From NCBI GenBank assembly GCA_021323335.1, contig JAJTCN010000009.1, forward strand, positions 16,645 through 80,644: a DNA stretch of 64,000 nt, written 5' to 3'. Made by a program: the position numbers and the translations under genes. Under the pieces are notes generated by a model. The model ran no database searches, was not told the origin of the DNA, and worked only from the letters and a program-made list of their open reading frames with translations. Origin of the DNA: Ramlibacter sp. (GTDB taxonomy: Bacteria; Pseudomonadota; Gammaproteobacteria; Burkholderiales; Burkholderiaceae_C). Positions 47,706 to 61,639 of this stretch are shown here, piece by piece; position 1 is the first letter of the stretch, and each line of letters opens with the position of its first letter.

Positions 47706-48767
47706 ATGGAAAACATCGACGTGATGGTGTTGCGCACGCTGCGCGACTGGCGCGTGGCCGGCAAGCGCGCGCTGCTGGCGACCGTGGTGCGCACCTGGGG
47801 CTCCTCGCCGCGCCCCGTCGGCTCCATCATGGCGCTGGCGGAAGACGGCTCCGTGGTCGGCTCGGTATCGGGCGGATGCATCGAGGACGACCTGATCTAT
47901 CGCCACACGCGGGCCTACAGCGGCAAGGAGCCCGGCCACCAGATCCCGTCGGGCCCGCCGTCGTTCGTGAAGTACGGCGTGACGGCCGACGAGGCGCACC
48001 GCTTCGGCCTGCCTTGCGGCGGCACGCTGGAACTGCTGCTGGAATTCGACCCCGACCCCGGCGCGCTGCAGGCGCTGGTGCAGGCGCTCGAGCAGGGCCG
48101 CCTGATGCGGCGCACGGTGCAGCTCGAAAGCGGCGCGGTGTCGCTGGCGCCGGCCGAGGCGCCGCAGGAATTGAGCATGGCCGGCGGCGCGCTGGTCAAC
48201 ACCTTCGGCCCCGAGTACCGCATGCTGCTGATCGGGGCGGGGCAGCTCACGGAGTACCTCGCCACGATGGCGCTGTTCAGCGGCTTCGCCGTGACGGTGT
48301 GCGATCCGCGCGAGGAATACCGCGGCAGCTGGAGCGTGGCGGGCGCGCGGGTGGTGAGCGACATGCCGGACGACGTGGTGACCGCTTTCAACGCCGACCG
48401 CCGCAGCTGCGTGGTGGCGTTGACGCACGACCCCAAGCTGGACGACCTGGCCTTGCTGGAGGCCTTGAAGACCGATGCTTTCTACGTCGGCGCCATCGGC
48501 AGCCGCCGCAACAACGATGCGCGGCACCAGCGGATGATGGAGCACTTCGACCTGACGGCCGCGGACCTGCAGCGGCTGCGCGGGCCCATCGGCATCTACA
48601 TCGGCAGCAAGACGCCCGCCGAGATCGCCGTGAGCATCATGGCGGAGATCCTGGCCGTGAAGAACGGCGTCACCCTGCCGCGCGACATGGAAGTCGCCGC
48701 CGCGAAGAACCTGCGCGCGGTGCAGGCAAACGATCCGGGCACGATCATCTGCGGCGTCACCCCGTAG
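47706..48767 (+). CDS. XdhC/CoxI family molybdenum hydroxylase maturation protein
   Basis: ATVVRTWGSSPRPVGSIMALAEDGSVVGSVSGGCIE; YVGAIGSRRNNDARHQRM. Confidence 0.93.
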   Translation: MENIDVMVLRTLRDWRVAGKRALLATVVRTWGSSPRPVGSIMALAEDGSVVGSVSGGCIEDDLIYRHTRAYSGKEPGHQIPSGPPSFVKYGVTADEAHRFGLPCGGTLELLLEFDPDPGALQALVQALEQGRLMRRTVQLESGAVSLAPAEAPQELSMAGGALVNTFGPEYRMLLIGAGQLTEYLATMALFSGFAVTVCDPREEYRGSWSVAGARVVSDMPDDVVTAFNADRRSCVVALTHDPKLDDLALLEALKTDAFYVGAIGSRRNNDARHQRMMEHFDLTAADLQRLRGPIGIYIGSKTPAEIAVSIMAEILAVKNGVTLPRDMEVAAAKNLRAVQANDPGTIICGVTP

Positions 48768-48810
48768 ACCGGGTTGCGGCGAAGCCGCACCCCGGCATCC
48801 ACCGGGTTCA
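48766..48810. repeat. short copy of intergenic GTAGACCGGGTTGCGGCGAAGCCGCACCCCGG repeat
   Basis: Between convergent xdhC-like and cupin genes. Confidence 0.6.
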
Positions 48811-49197
48811 GCTGCTCCAGGGCAAGTCCAGCGCCGACCCATCCGGCAGCGCCACCGCCACCGGCGTGGCCGAGAACACGGCGGCCATCTCCAGCGGCTC
48901 GGTCCCGGCGTTGAAGATCTGGTGCGGCACGTTCGCCGGCAGGAGCACCGTCTGCTGCGGGCCGAAGGCGTGCGGGGCGCCGTCGATGTGGACCTCGCCC
49001 TTGCCGGACAGGCACAGCACGATCTCCTCGCGCGGATGCGAGTGCGGCGGCGTGGCCCCGCCGGGCGCCAGCGACTGGCGCCACAGGCTGAGGGTGGACA
49101 GGCCGTCTCGGCTGCCGGCCCAGGTGGCATGCAGGACACCGGGGATGGGCGTGGCGACGGGTCGGGGCTGGTCGAGAACGTAAGCGGAAAGGTTCAT
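48808..49197 (-). CDS. cupin domain protein
   Basis: GGATPPHSHPREEIVLCLSGKGEVHID...NVPHQIFNAGTEPLEM. Confidence 0.88.
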   Translation of the reverse strand: MNLSAYVLDQPRPVATPIPGVLHATWAGSRDGLSTLSLWRQSLAPGGATPPHSHPREEIVLCLSGKGEVHIDGAPHAFGPQQTVLLPANVPHQIFNAGTEPLEMAAVFSATPVAVALPDGSALDLPWSS

Positions 49198-49330
49198 GGC
49201 GGGCTCCTGGGTTCGGTTGGATGGTCACGCTTTGCGCAAGGCGTGGCGAGAGTGTCGATCGCCGGCCGTGCGCGCACAAGATGCTCCGGTGGAATAACAT
49301 TAACGACATTCCTTCTTCAATGAAGCCGCC

Positions 49331-50221
49331 ATGCAATCGCTCCAGCAGCTCGCCGCCTTCGCCGAAACCGCCAAGCACGGCAGCTTCGCCGCCGCCGCCC
49401 GCGAAAGCGGCAGCGCGCCGTCGACATTGGCCAAGGCGGTCGCGCGGCTGGAACAGGCCCTTGGCGTCCGCCTGTTCCATCGCACCACGCGGCAGGTGAC
49501 CCTCACGCCCGACGGCGAGCGGCTGTACCGCCGCTGCCAGCGCCTGCTGGCGGAAGTCGAGGAACTGCAGGCCGACGCCTCGGGAGTGCGGGAGGCTCCC
49601 AGCGGCACGCTGCGCATCGACATGCCCATCGTCATGGGCCGGCGCCTGCTGCTGCCGGTGCCGGCCCGCATGTCGCAACGCCATCCCGGCCTGCTGCTCG
49701 ACGTGCGGCTGCAGGACGGCTATGTCGACCTCGTGAAGGAAGGCATCGACGTCGCGGTGCGGGTGGGCGCGCTGAAGGATTCCAGCCTGGTCGCCCGCCG
49801 CTTCACCACGCAGGCGATGGTGCTCGTGGCCAGCCCCGCCTACCTGGAGGCGCAGGGCACGCCCCGCCGCGTGGACCAGCTCGCCGCGCATTCCGCGCTG
49901 CTGTTCCGCATGCCCAGCAGCGGCAAGGACCGGCCCTGGCAGTTCCGCCAGCGCGGCCAGCCGGTGGAACTGCATCCGCGGTCCCGCGTGCGCATCAACG
50001 ACGGCGAAGGCCTGGTGGAAGCGGCGCGGCTGGGCCTGGGGCTGGCGCAGCTGCCCGACTACTTCGTGCGGGACCAGCTCGCGCGCGGCGAACTGGTCGA
50101 AGTGCTGCCCGCCGCCCGGCCGGCGCCGCTGCCGGTGTCGATCGTGTACCCCGCGGCGCGGCTGCTGCCGCTGCGCGTGCGCCTGCTGCTGGAGGAACTG
50201 GACGCGCTGCGGGGGAAATGA
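49331..50221 (+). CDS. LysR family transcriptional regulator
   Basis: MQSLQQLAAFAETAKHGSFAAAARESGSAPSTLAKAVARLEQALGVRLFHRTTRQVTLT. Confidence 0.93.
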   Translation: MQSLQQLAAFAETAKHGSFAAAARESGSAPSTLAKAVARLEQALGVRLFHRTTRQVTLTPDGERLYRRCQRLLAEVEELQADASGVREAPSGTLRIDMPIVMGRRLLLPVPARMSQRHPGLLLDVRLQDGYVDLVKEGIDVAVRVGALKDSSLVARRFTTQAMVLVASPAYLEAQGTPRRVDQLAAHSALLFRMPSSGKDRPWQFRQRGQPVELHPRSRVRINDGEGLVEAARLGLGLAQLPDYFVRDQLARGELVEVLPAARPAPLPVSIVYPAARLLPLRVRLLLEELDALRGK

Positions 50222-50223
50222 AA

Positions 50224-50245
50224 AAGCGCCGCGGATGCGGCGCTT
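50224..50245. terminator. bidirectional stem-loop AAGCGCCGC-GGAT-GCGGCGCTT
   Basis: Perfect 9-bp stem between convergent lysR and dctP. Confidence 0.7.
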
Positions 50246-50266
50246 GTCGGTGGGACCGGCGGGAGC

Positions 50267-51235
50267 CTACATCTTGCGGTAGGCATCCACCAGTTGCTGC
50301 CCCTCCGGACCGGCCTTCTCCAGCCATTCCTTGAGCATGGTGTCGCCGACCTTCTTCATGTCGGCCTTCAGCTGCGCCGACGGCGCGTGGATCTGCATGC
50401 CGTTGGCCTTGAGCTTTTCCAGCACCTCGGTGTTGGTCTTGCGGCTGGCGGCCCAGCCGCGCGTCTCGGCGTCGGCGGCGGCCTTGAGCAGGGCGTCCTG
50501 GGTGGGCTTGTCGAGCGCATTGAACGCGGCGCGATTCACGATCACCGCGTTCTTGGGCAGCCAGGCCTGGGTGTCGTACCAGTTCTTGATGTGCTCGTAG
50601 GTCTTGGTGTCGAAGCCGGTGGAGCCCGACGACATGTAGGAGTCGATGACGCCGGTGGCCATGGCCTGCGACAGCTCGGCGGCCTGCACGGTGACGGGCT
50701 GCGCGCCCACCAGTTCGGCGATGCGGGCGGTGGCGGGGCTGTAGGCGCGCCACTTCAGGCCCTTCAGGTCGGCGGCGGAGTTGAGCGTGCGCTTGGTGTA
50801 GATGCCCTGCGGCGGCCACGCCACCGCGTACAGCACCATCATCCCCTGCTCGGCGAGCTTCTTGTCCACCAGCGGCTTCTGGGCGCGCCACAGCTTGGCG
50901 GCGCCGTCGTAGCTGTCGGCCAGGAAGGGGATGCCGTCGGCGCCGAAGATCTGCCACTCGTTCTGGAAGTTGACCAGCAGGATCTCGCCGATCTGCGCCT
51001 GGCCGCCCTGCACGGCGCGCTTGATCTCCGGCGCCTTGAACAGCGCCGCGTTCGGGTGCACCGTGATCTTGAGCTTGCCGCCGGAAAGGCGGTCGACGTC
51101 CTTGGCGAACGTCTCCAGGTTCTCGCTGTGGAAGTTGCTGGCGGGGTAGGCGGCGGGCAGGTCCCACTTGGCCTGGGCGGCGACCTGGCCGGCCAGGACG
51201 ATGGCGGCCAGCGGGATGGCGAACTTGAATTTCAT
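50267..51235 (-). CDS. TRAP transporter solute-binding protein DctP
   Basis: MKFKFAIPLAAIVLAGQVAAQAKWDLPAAYPASNFHSENLETFAKDVDRLSGGKLKITVHPNAALFK. Confidence 0.92.
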   Translation of the reverse strand: MKFKFAIPLAAIVLAGQVAAQAKWDLPAAYPASNFHSENLETFAKDVDRLSGGKLKITVHPNAALFKAPEIKRAVQGGQAQIGEILLVNFQNEWQIFGADGIPFLADSYDGAAKLWRAQKPLVDKKLAEQGMMVLYAVAWPPQGIYTKRTLNSAADLKGLKWRAYSPATARIAELVGAQPVTVQAAELSQAMATGVIDSYMSSGSTGFDTKTYEHIKNWYDTQAWLPKNAVIVNRAAFNALDKPTQDALLKAAADAETRGWAASRKTNTEVLEKLKANGMQIHAPSAQLKADMKKVGDTMLKEWLEKAGPEGQQLVDAYRKM

Positions 51236-51342
51236 GCGAGCTCCGTGGATCGGTTCTGGACCGGTGGAGCTTACGTGCAATTCCCGGGCCAGCGGATGCG
51301 GCTTAACCCCAAGCGGGCGCGCCCTTTGCTACATTGGCCCGC

Positions 51343-52212
51343 ATGGAAGAAAGCCCGCTGGAAGCGCCCACCGCCTGGGGCAAGCTGTCCGGCACGCTGG
51401 CGTGGCCGGCCGGCGCGCAGCGCTGCACCGTGGCGCTGCTCATCGCCGGCTCCGGGCCGACCGACCGCGACGGCAACAACCCGCTGGCCGGGGAACCGGT
51501 GGACAGCCTGCGGCAGCTGGCGCTCGCGCTGGCGGCGCTGGGTATCGGGAGCCTGCGCTACGACAAGCGCGGCATCGGCGAAAGCAGCTATCCGGGCCTG
51601 AAGGAGGAGGCGCTGCTCTTCGACGACATGGTCGAAGACGCCGTGTTGCTGGCGCGGCGGCTGGCGCAAGAGCCCCGGGTGGACCGCGTGGTGCTCGTGG
51701 GGCACAGCGAAGGCGCTCTCATCGCCGCGCTGGCCGCGGCCGATGCCGGTGCGGCGGCGGTCGTCTCCCTGGCGGGTGCGGGGGTGCGCGCCTCCACCCT
51801 GATGCGGGTGCAGATCGAAAGCTCGCTGCCGCGGGAGATCGCGTCGCCGGCGCTGGCCGCGCTGGCCGCGCTGGAGGCGCAACAGCCCGTGGTGGACGTG
51901 TCCGACACCCTGGCCCTGCTGTTCCGGCGCAGCGTGCAGCCCTACCTGATGTCCTGGTTCCGCCACGACCCCGCCGCCGTCGTGGCCGCCCTGGCCGAGC
52001 CCGTGCTGCTGGTGCACGGCGCCGCCGACACGCAGGTGACCGTGGACCATGCGCGCTGGCTGCGCGACGCGTCCCCGCGGGCGCGCCTGCGCATCGTGGA
52101 AGACATGGACCACCTGCTGGCGGTGCGCGGCGACGTGGCGCTGGGCGCCGCCGCCGTGGCCGGCGAGGTGGCCGGCTGGCTGCAGGAGCTGGACGCGCGC
52201 GTGCCGGCCTGA
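51343..52212 (+). CDS. alpha/beta hydrolase
   Basis: IAGSGPTDRDGNNP, RYDKRGIGES, VLVGHSEGALIAA, MDHLL. Confidence 0.88.
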   Translation: MEESPLEAPTAWGKLSGTLAWPAGAQRCTVALLIAGSGPTDRDGNNPLAGEPVDSLRQLALALAALGIGSLRYDKRGIGESSYPGLKEEALLFDDMVEDAVLLARRLAQEPRVDRVVLVGHSEGALIAALAAADAGAAAVVSLAGAGVRASTLMRVQIESSLPREIASPALAALAALEAQQPVVDVSDTLALLFRRSVQPYLMSWFRHDPAAVVAALAEPVLLVHGAADTQVTVDHARWLRDASPRARLRIVEDMDHLLAVRGDVALGAAAVAGEVAGWLQELDARVPA

Positions 52213-52225
52213 GCGCGCGCCGCGC

Positions 52226-53521
52226 TCACATCTTCGACGGCAGCCAGGTCGCTATCTGGGGGATGAACCAGAGCAGCAGCACCATCAGGCACATCAGCAG
52301 GAAGAAGGGCAGGGTCACGCGGGCTATCCAGGTGATCTCCTTGCCGGTCATCCCCTGCAGCACGAACAGGTTGAAGCCCACCGGCGGCGTGATCTGCGCC
52401 ATCTCCACCACGACCACCAGGAAGATGCCGAACCAGATGAGGTCGAAGCCCGCGGACTGCACCGTCGGCAGGATCACGCCCATGGTCAGCACCACCATCG
52501 AGATGCCGTCGAGGAAGCAGCCGAGGATGACGTAGAACATGGCCAGCGCCACCATCAGCATGAATGGCGACAGGCCCAGGGAGCGCACCCATTCGGCCAG
52601 GTGCCGGGGCAGGCCGATGTAGCCCATGGCCAGCGTCAGGAAGGCCGCGCCGGACAGGATCAGCGCGATCATGCAATACAGCCGCGTGGCGCCGAGCAGC
52701 GAGTCGCGGAAGGTCGCCCAGTTCAGCGAGCGTTGTACCGCGCTGAGCGCCAGCGAACCGACCACCCCCACGGCGGCCGCCTCCGTCGCCGTGGCGACGC
52801 CGCTGTAGATCGAGCCCAGCACCGCGGCGATGAGCAGCACCACCGGGATGAGGTGGCGCGATTCGTGCACCTTCTCCATGAAGGTCATCACGTTCTCGGG
52901 CACGGGAATGCGCTGCTTGTTCAGCAGCGCCCAGATCGCCAGGTAGCCGGAGAACAGCGAAGCCAGCACGATGCCGGGGAGGATGCCGGCGACGAACAGG
53001 CGCGCTATCGAGACATCGGCGGTCACGCCGTAGACGATCATGATGATCGACGGTGGAATGAGCAGGCCCAGCGTGCCGGCCCCGGCCAGCGAGCCGATGG
53101 TGATCTCCTCCGGATAGCCGCGCCGGCCCAGCTCGGGCAGCGTCATCTTGCCGATGGTGGCGCAGGTGGCGGCGGAGGAGCCGGAGACGGCGGCGAAGAT
53201 GGTGCAGCCGATGACGTTGGTGTGCAGCAGCCGGCCGGGCAGCCGCGACACCCAGGGCGCGAGGCCGCGGAACATGCTCTCGCTGAGCTTGGTGCGGAAC
53301 AGGATCTCGCCCATCCAGATGAACAGTGGCAGCGCCGTCAGCGTCCAGCTCGAGGCCGAGCCCCAGACCGTGACCGCCATGGCGTCGCCGGCGGGCCGCG
53401 ACGAGAACAGCTGCATTCCGATCCAGGCGACGCCCGCCAGCGTGAGGCCGATCCAGACGCCGCTGCCCAGCAGCAGGAACAGCGAGACGATCAGCAGGGT
53501 GGTGACGGCGAAGTCATTCAT
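52226..53521 (-). CDS. TRAP transporter large permease (DctM)
   Basis: FLLLGSGVWIGLTLAG, AAVSGSSAATCATIGKMTLPELGRRGYPEEITIGSLAGAGTLGLLIPPSIIMIVYG. Confidence 0.94.
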   Translation of the reverse strand: MNDFAVTTLLIVSLFLLLGSGVWIGLTLAGVAWIGMQLFSSRPAGDAMAVTVWGSASSWTLTALPLFIWMGEILFRTKLSESMFRGLAPWVSRLPGRLLHTNVIGCTIFAAVSGSSAATCATIGKMTLPELGRRGYPEEITIGSLAGAGTLGLLIPPSIIMIVYGVTADVSIARLFVAGILPGIVLASLFSGYLAIWALLNKQRIPVPENVMTFMEKVHESRHLIPVVLLIAAVLGSIYSGVATATEAAAVGVVGSLALSAVQRSLNWATFRDSLLGATRLYCMIALILSGAAFLTLAMGYIGLPRHLAEWVRSLGLSPFMLMVALAMFYVILGCFLDGISMVVLTMGVILPTVQSAGFDLIWFGIFLVVVVEMAQITPPVGFNLFVLQGMTGKEITWIARVTLPFFLLMCLMVLLLWFIPQIATWLPSKM

Positions 53522-54023
53522 TGTGCAGCGCCTCCTCCGACACGACGGCCTGGTGCCGGCCGCGCAGGCCCAGCACCCACTCGTCGACCAGGGCGACCAG
53601 CAGGATCACCGTGCCGAGCGCCATGGCGATCTGCGGCAGCCACAGGGGCGTGGCGTCATTGCCGGTGGAGATGTCGTTGATGCTGCGCGAGACCCAGGCG
53701 AGGCGCACCGAGTAGAAGGCGAACAGCGCCCCCAGCAGCACGGAAGCGGACAGCGCCCACATTTCCAGCGCCCGGCGGCCCTTGCCGCGCAGTCGGCCCA
53801 GCAGCAGGGTGACGCGGATGTGTTCGTTGCGCTTGAGGGTGTGCGCCAGCGCCAGGAAGCCGGCGGCGGCCATGGCGTAGCCGGCATAGGCGTCCGTCCC
53901 GGGAACGTGGAAGCCGACCTGCCGGCTCACGATGGACAACAGCACCATCAACAGCACACCGATCATCGCCAGGGCGGCCAGCCAGGCCGAGGCGTCGTAC
54001 AGGAAGTCCAGCAGGCGTCGCAT
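53514..54023 (-). CDS. TRAP transporter small permease (DctQ)
   Basis: 169 aa, 4 TM; overlaps dctM start. Confidence 0.88.
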   Translation of the reverse strand: MRRLLDFLYDASAWLAALAMIGVLLMVLLSIVSRQVGFHVPGTDAYAGYAMAAAGFLALAHTLKRNEHIRVTLLLGRLRGKGRRALEMWALSASVLLGALFAFYSVRLAWVSRSINDISTGNDATPLWLPQIAMALGTVILLVALVDEWVLGLRGRHQAVVSEEALHNE

Positions 54024-54079
54024 GCAATCCCTTGTCGTTGTGGCCCCGAGTTTAGGGGTTGTTCTTTCATAATGGCCCG

Positions 54080-57748
<3,669 letters not shown>

Positions 57749-57764
57749 GAGGCGGCGCGGCGGT

Positions 57765-58682
57765 ATGAGAGCCAGGGCCGCCGGCCTCTTCGTGGCGCTC
57801 GCCGTCTGCCTGGCGCTGCCCGCGCACGCCCAGCCGGCGGCCGTCCCGGCCGACGCCCCGGCCGACGCCCTGATCCGGTTCGCGGACGCCCACGTCCACC
57901 TGAACGACCCGGCGATGCAGCTGGAGCTGATGCAGCGCTGGGGCGCCACCCACGCCGTGGTGTTCTGGGGCGGCAGGAGCACGAATGAATCGGTGCTCGA
58001 CGCCGCGCGCGGCCAGCCGGGGCGGCTGATCCCCTTCGCCTCGATCTCGCCGGAGCGCACCGCCTACCGCCCGGCCTGGGAGCGTGACGATCCCGCCCTC
58101 CTGCAGCATCTGGACGCCTTGCTCGCAACGGGCGCGTTCAAAGGCATCGGCGAGATCTCGGCAACGCATTTCCCGGCCGCCGGTTTCGCGGAGACGGATT
58201 TCAGCCCGCTCGGCCCGATGATGACGGGCATCATGGAGCTGGCGCGCAAGCACAAGGTGCCGGTGATGGTGCACGTGGAGTCCACGCGCCTGGACGAACT
58301 TTCCGCCATGCTGCTGCGCTTCCCCGACGTGCCGGTGATCTGGGCCCATGGCGGCTACACGCCGCTGTTCCTGGCGCGCCGCATGCTGCAGCGTCATGCC
58401 AACCTGCATTACGAGCTCAGCGCGCGGACCTGGCCGCGCCATCCGCGCTCGCCCGACTACACGATCCTGCGGGACGGCGTCGCGGCCTGGCCGGAGTGGC
58501 TGCAACTCATCGAGGAGATGCCGGGCCGCTTCCTGGTGGGCACCGATGCCAGCCATCGCTCGGCGGCGAGCGAGGCGATGAAGTTTTCCAGCGTGCAGAA
58601 CTTCCTGCGGCAGCTGCGGCCCCCGGTGCGCGAGCAGGTGGCGCGGGGCAACCTGCTGCGGCTGGTGGGGCTGGCTCCCTGA
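57765..58682 (+). CDS. secreted amidohydrolase (TIM-barrel)
   Basis: Signal peptide; FADAHVHLNDPAMQ, KGIGEISATHFP, VMVHVES, GGYTPLF, GTDASHR. Confidence 0.8.
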   Translation: MRARAAGLFVALAVCLALPAHAQPAAVPADAPADALIRFADAHVHLNDPAMQLELMQRWGATHAVVFWGGRSTNESVLDAARGQPGRLIPFASISPERTAYRPAWERDDPALLQHLDALLATGAFKGIGEISATHFPAAGFAETDFSPLGPMMTGIMELARKHKVPVMVHVESTRLDELSAMLLRFPDVPVIWAHGGYTPLFLARRMLQRHANLHYELSARTWPRHPRSPDYTILRDGVAAWPEWLQLIEEMPGRFLVGTDASHRSAASEAMKFSSVQNFLRQLRPPVREQVARGNLLRLVGLAP

Positions 58683-58684
58683 AT

Positions 58685-59083
58685 TTGCCGCGAAGCCAAC
58701 GCCCGCAACCATTGCAAAACCTCAGCTACCTGTTTCCCTTGGCCGTCGTCGGCCTCCTCGCCTGGCTCGGAAAGCCTTCCTGGTGGGCCGTTGCCATGCT
58801 CACCGGCGGCGCGAAGTTCGCCTGGGACTATCTCTGGGGCGAGCGGCGCGTACTCGATGCGGCCTATGGCCTGAAGCTCACCGCCGTCGGCGTGCTGGCC
58901 CTGGCCGTGGCTTTCGCGCTGGCCTGGGGGCTGGGCATGACGCTGGCGGACTTCCAGGCGACGGGGAAGGGCCTGCGGCGGCGGGAGGCCTTCCTGTACC
59001 ACCTTCCTTCCATGGGCATCGGGCTCGCACTGTACGGGCTGCTGGTGTGGAGCCGGGCGTGGTCGCGCGACCGGGGGTCCTGA
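58685..59083 (+). CDS. hypothetical membrane protein (start uncertain, TTG)
   Basis: LSYLFPLAVVGLLAWLGKPSWWAVAMLTGGAKFAWDYLWGERRV...GIGLALYGLLVW. Confidence 0.5.
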   Translation: MPRSQRPQPLQNLSYLFPLAVVGLLAWLGKPSWWAVAMLTGGAKFAWDYLWGERRVLDAAYGLKLTAVGVLALAVAFALAWGLGMTLADFQATGKGLRRREAFLYHLPSMGIGLALYGLLVWSRAWSRDRGS

Positions 59084-59117
59084 CCTGCATCGAAGGCGCA
59101 CTGATAGAGTCCGGACG

Positions 59118-59342
59118 ATGCATTGGCTTCGTTCCCTGGTCGACCGCTATCCGAAGCACGCGCGGATCGCGGGCAAGGCCCTGTTCCTGGCGGGCGGTAT
59201 CCTGATCCTGGGAGCGATCTTCGCGCGGGCGGGACTGGCGTGGCCGCTGCCGGAGGGGCCGGTGGTCTTCGGCATCGCGGTGGCGCTGGTGCTCGGCGGG
59301 GTGGTGCTGACGCACCTGGCGGATCAGGCCCCCAGGGGCTGA
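59118..59342 (+). CDS. small hypothetical membrane protein
   Basis: 74 aa with two predicted hydrophobic segments. Confidence 0.5.
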   Translation: MHWLRSLVDRYPKHARIAGKALFLAGGILILGAIFARAGLAWPLPEGPVVFGIAVALVLGGVVLTHLADQAPRG

Positions 59343-59385
59343 GGCGGCGGGTGTGCATGCCGGGGTCGGCTGCGCCTAACCCGGC

Positions 59386-59670
59386 CTACTTCTTGGCCGC
59401 GGCAGGCTTGAAGCTCTCGCCGTTCACCGTCAAACCCTCGGCCGACAGCTTCGCGGCGCTGCTCTCGCCCAGCCCCTTGACGCGGGAGAGCAGGTCCGGC
59501 CAGTCCTTGAACTGGCCCTTCTTGCGCTCGTCCAGGATGCGCCTGGACATGGCGGGGCCGATGCCCTTCATGCCGTCCAGGTCCAAGGCCCTGGCGGTGT
59601 TGACGTCGACGGCGGCCAACGCGGCTGCCGCGTGGAGCATGGCCAGCAAGGCCAGGATCTTCTTCCGCAT
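59386..59670 (-). CDS. ComEA-like helix-hairpin-helix protein
   Basis: Signal peptide; VDVNTARALDLDGMKGIGPAMSRRILDERKKGQFKDWPDLLSRVKGLGESSAAKLS. Confidence 0.88.
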   Translation of the reverse strand: MRKKILALLAMLHAAAALAAVDVNTARALDLDGMKGIGPAMSRRILDERKKGQFKDWPDLLSRVKGLGESSAAKLSAEGLTVNGESFKPAAAKK

Positions 59671-59712
59671 GCTTCATCCTCCAGGGTCGGGGTGAAGCCT
59701 CAACGCCCGCCG

Positions 59713-60711
59713 TCAGGCGGCCGATGACAGGGTGGCCATGTACTTGGCAACGCCGGTCGCCACGTCGGCGAACGCGTGGTCGCAGCCGGCCGCGCGCAGG
59801 GTGGACAGGTCGGCCTGCGTGTAGCACTGGTACTTGCCGCGCAGCGCATCCGGGAAGGGGATGTACTCCAGCAGGCCCAGGTCCACGGCGGTGGCGGCGT
59901 CCTGCACGCCGCCGGGATGCAGCGCGTTGATCACGCCGACGGCGACGTCGTTGAAAGGCTGCGCCCGGCCGCTGCCCAGGTTGAAGATGCCGGACTTCTG
60001 CGGGTGGTCGAAGAACCACAGGTTCACCGCCACCACGTCGTCCACGAAGACGAAGTCGCGCGACTGCTGGCCGGGGCCGTAGCCGCCGTATTCGCCGAAC
60101 AGCTTGACCTTGCCGTGCTCGCGGAACTGGTTGAACTGGTGGAAGGCCACGCTGGCCATCCGGCCCTTGTGCTGCTCGCGCGGACCGTAGACGTTGAAGT
60201 AGCGGAAGCCCGCCACCTGGCGCTTGTTGCGCCTGAAGTCGCGGCCGCACTCGCGGCGCATGCGCTGGTCGAACAGCAGCTTGCTGTAGCCGTAGACGTT
60301 CAGCGGCAGCTCGAACTGCGGCACTTCGCGGAAGGTGTCGGAGCCGCCGTAGACCGCCGCGGAGGAGGCGTAGAGCAGCCGGCTGCCGCGCTCCTGGCAG
60401 GCTTCGAACAGCGAGCAGGACACCGCGTAGTTGTTGTCCATCATGTACTTGCCGTCCTGCTCCATCGTGTCGCTGCACGCGCCTTCGTGGAACACGGCCT
60501 CCACCTTGCCGAACGCGCCGTCGGCGAACATCGCGTAGAAGTCGTCGGCGTCCAGGTAGTCGTCGATCTCCAGGTCGCGCAGGTTCAGGAACTTGTCGCC
60601 CTGTTTGAGGTCGTCGACCGCGATGATGTTGATGATGCCGCGGGCGTTGAGGCCCTTGATGATGTTGGAGCCGATGAATCCGGCAGCACCGGTAACGACG
60701 ACGCGCGTCAT
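59713..60711 (-). CDS. hldD: ADP-L-glycero-D-manno-heptose-6-epimerase
   Basis: [21 protein letters not shown]...[23 protein letters not shown]. Confidence 0.95.
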   Translation of the reverse strand: MTRVVVTGAAGFIGSNIIKGLNARGIINIIAVDDLKQGDKFLNLRDLEIDDYLDADDFYAMFADGAFGKVEAVFHEGACSDTMEQDGKYMMDNNYAVSCSLFEACQERGSRLLYASSAAVYGGSDTFREVPQFELPLNVYGYSKLLFDQRMRRECGRDFRRNKRQVAGFRYFNVYGPREQHKGRMASVAFHQFNQFREHGKVKLFGEYGGYGPGQQSRDFVFVDDVVAVNLWFFDHPQKSGIFNLGSGRAQPFNDVAVGVINALHPGGVQDAATAVDLGLLEYIPFPDALRGKYQCYTQADLSTLRAAGCDHAFADVATGVAKYMATLSSAA

Positions 60712-61637
60712 GCGAACAGCTCCTCGTACGACACGGTGGCCGTGCCGAACTTGCCGACCACGATGCCGCCGGCGCGGTTGGCGATGGGCAGCGCGTCGCG
60801 CAGCGACAGGCCCGCCGCGACCATCGTGGCCAGCGTGGCGATCACCGTGTCGCCGGCGCCGGTGACGTCGAACACCTCGCGCGCCTGCGCCTTCACCGTC
60901 AGCTCGCCGGCGTCGTCGTACAGCGTCATGCCTTCCTCGCTGCGGGTGAGCAGCAGGCCCTGCAGGCCCAGGCCGGTGCGCAGCTTCTGCGCGCGCTCGC
61001 GCAGGTCGTCCTCGTTCTGCCAGCGTCCCACCACGTCCTGCAGTTCGGCGCGGTTCGGCGTGATGACGGTCGCGCCGCGGTAGCGGCCGTAGTCGGAGCC
61101 CTTGGGGTCCACCAGCACCGGCTTGCCGGCGGCGCGCGCGCTTTCGATCATGGCCGGGATGTGGGCGAGCCCGCCCTTGCCGTAGTCGGAAAACAGGATG
61201 GCGTCCTGTTGCGCGAGCAGGCCGGTGAAGGCCTCGTTCTGCAGCGCCAGCACCTCGTGGTCGGGCTCGTTCTCGAAGTCCATGCGCAGCAACTGCTGCT
61301 GGCGGCCGATGACGCGCAGCTTGACGGTGGTGCGCAGGCCGGGGTCGCGCTTCAGGTGCGCGCGGATGCCGGTCTCCTGCAGCAGGCGCTCCAGCCGGTG
61401 GCCGGGCTCGTCGTCGCCGACCACGCCGAGGAAGCTGGCCTGGGCGCCGAGGGTGCTGACGTTGTAGGCCACGTTGGCGGCGGCGCCGATGCGCTCCTCC
61501 TCGCGCGAGACCTTGACCACCGGGACCGGCGCCTCGGGCGAGATGCGTTCGACGGCGCCGTGCCAGTAGCGGTCGAGCATGGCGTCGCCCACCACCAGCA
61601 CGCGGGCCTTCGCGACCTGTTGCTTGCTTGGATTCAT
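60708..61637 (-). CDS. hldE: D-glycero-beta-D-manno-heptose-7-phosphate kinase (RfaE1 domain only)
   Basis: 309 aa; [31 protein letters not shown]...[13 protein letters not shown]; lacks the nucleotidyltransferase domain. Confidence 0.9.
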   Translation of the reverse strand: MNPSKQQVAKARVLVVGDAMLDRYWHGAVERISPEAPVPVVKVSREEERIGAAANVAYNVSTLGAQASFLGVVGDDEPGHRLERLLQETGIRAHLKRDPGLRTTVKLRVIGRQQQLLRMDFENEPDHEVLALQNEAFTGLLAQQDAILFSDYGKGGLAHIPAMIESARAAGKPVLVDPKGSDYGRYRGATVITPNRAELQDVVGRWQNEDDLRERAQKLRTGLGLQGLLLTRSEEGMTLYDDAGELTVKAQAREVFDVTGAGDTVIATLATMVAAGLSLRDALPIANRAGGIVVGKFGTATVSYEELFA

Positions 61638-61639
61638 GT

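Noticed and set aside
60708-61637. Truncated HldE (missing nucleotidyltransferase domain) as a pseudogene
   Set aside because: In many betaproteobacteria the kinase (RfaE1) and nucleotidyltransferase (RfaE2) are separate genes; the ORF is complete at 309 aa.
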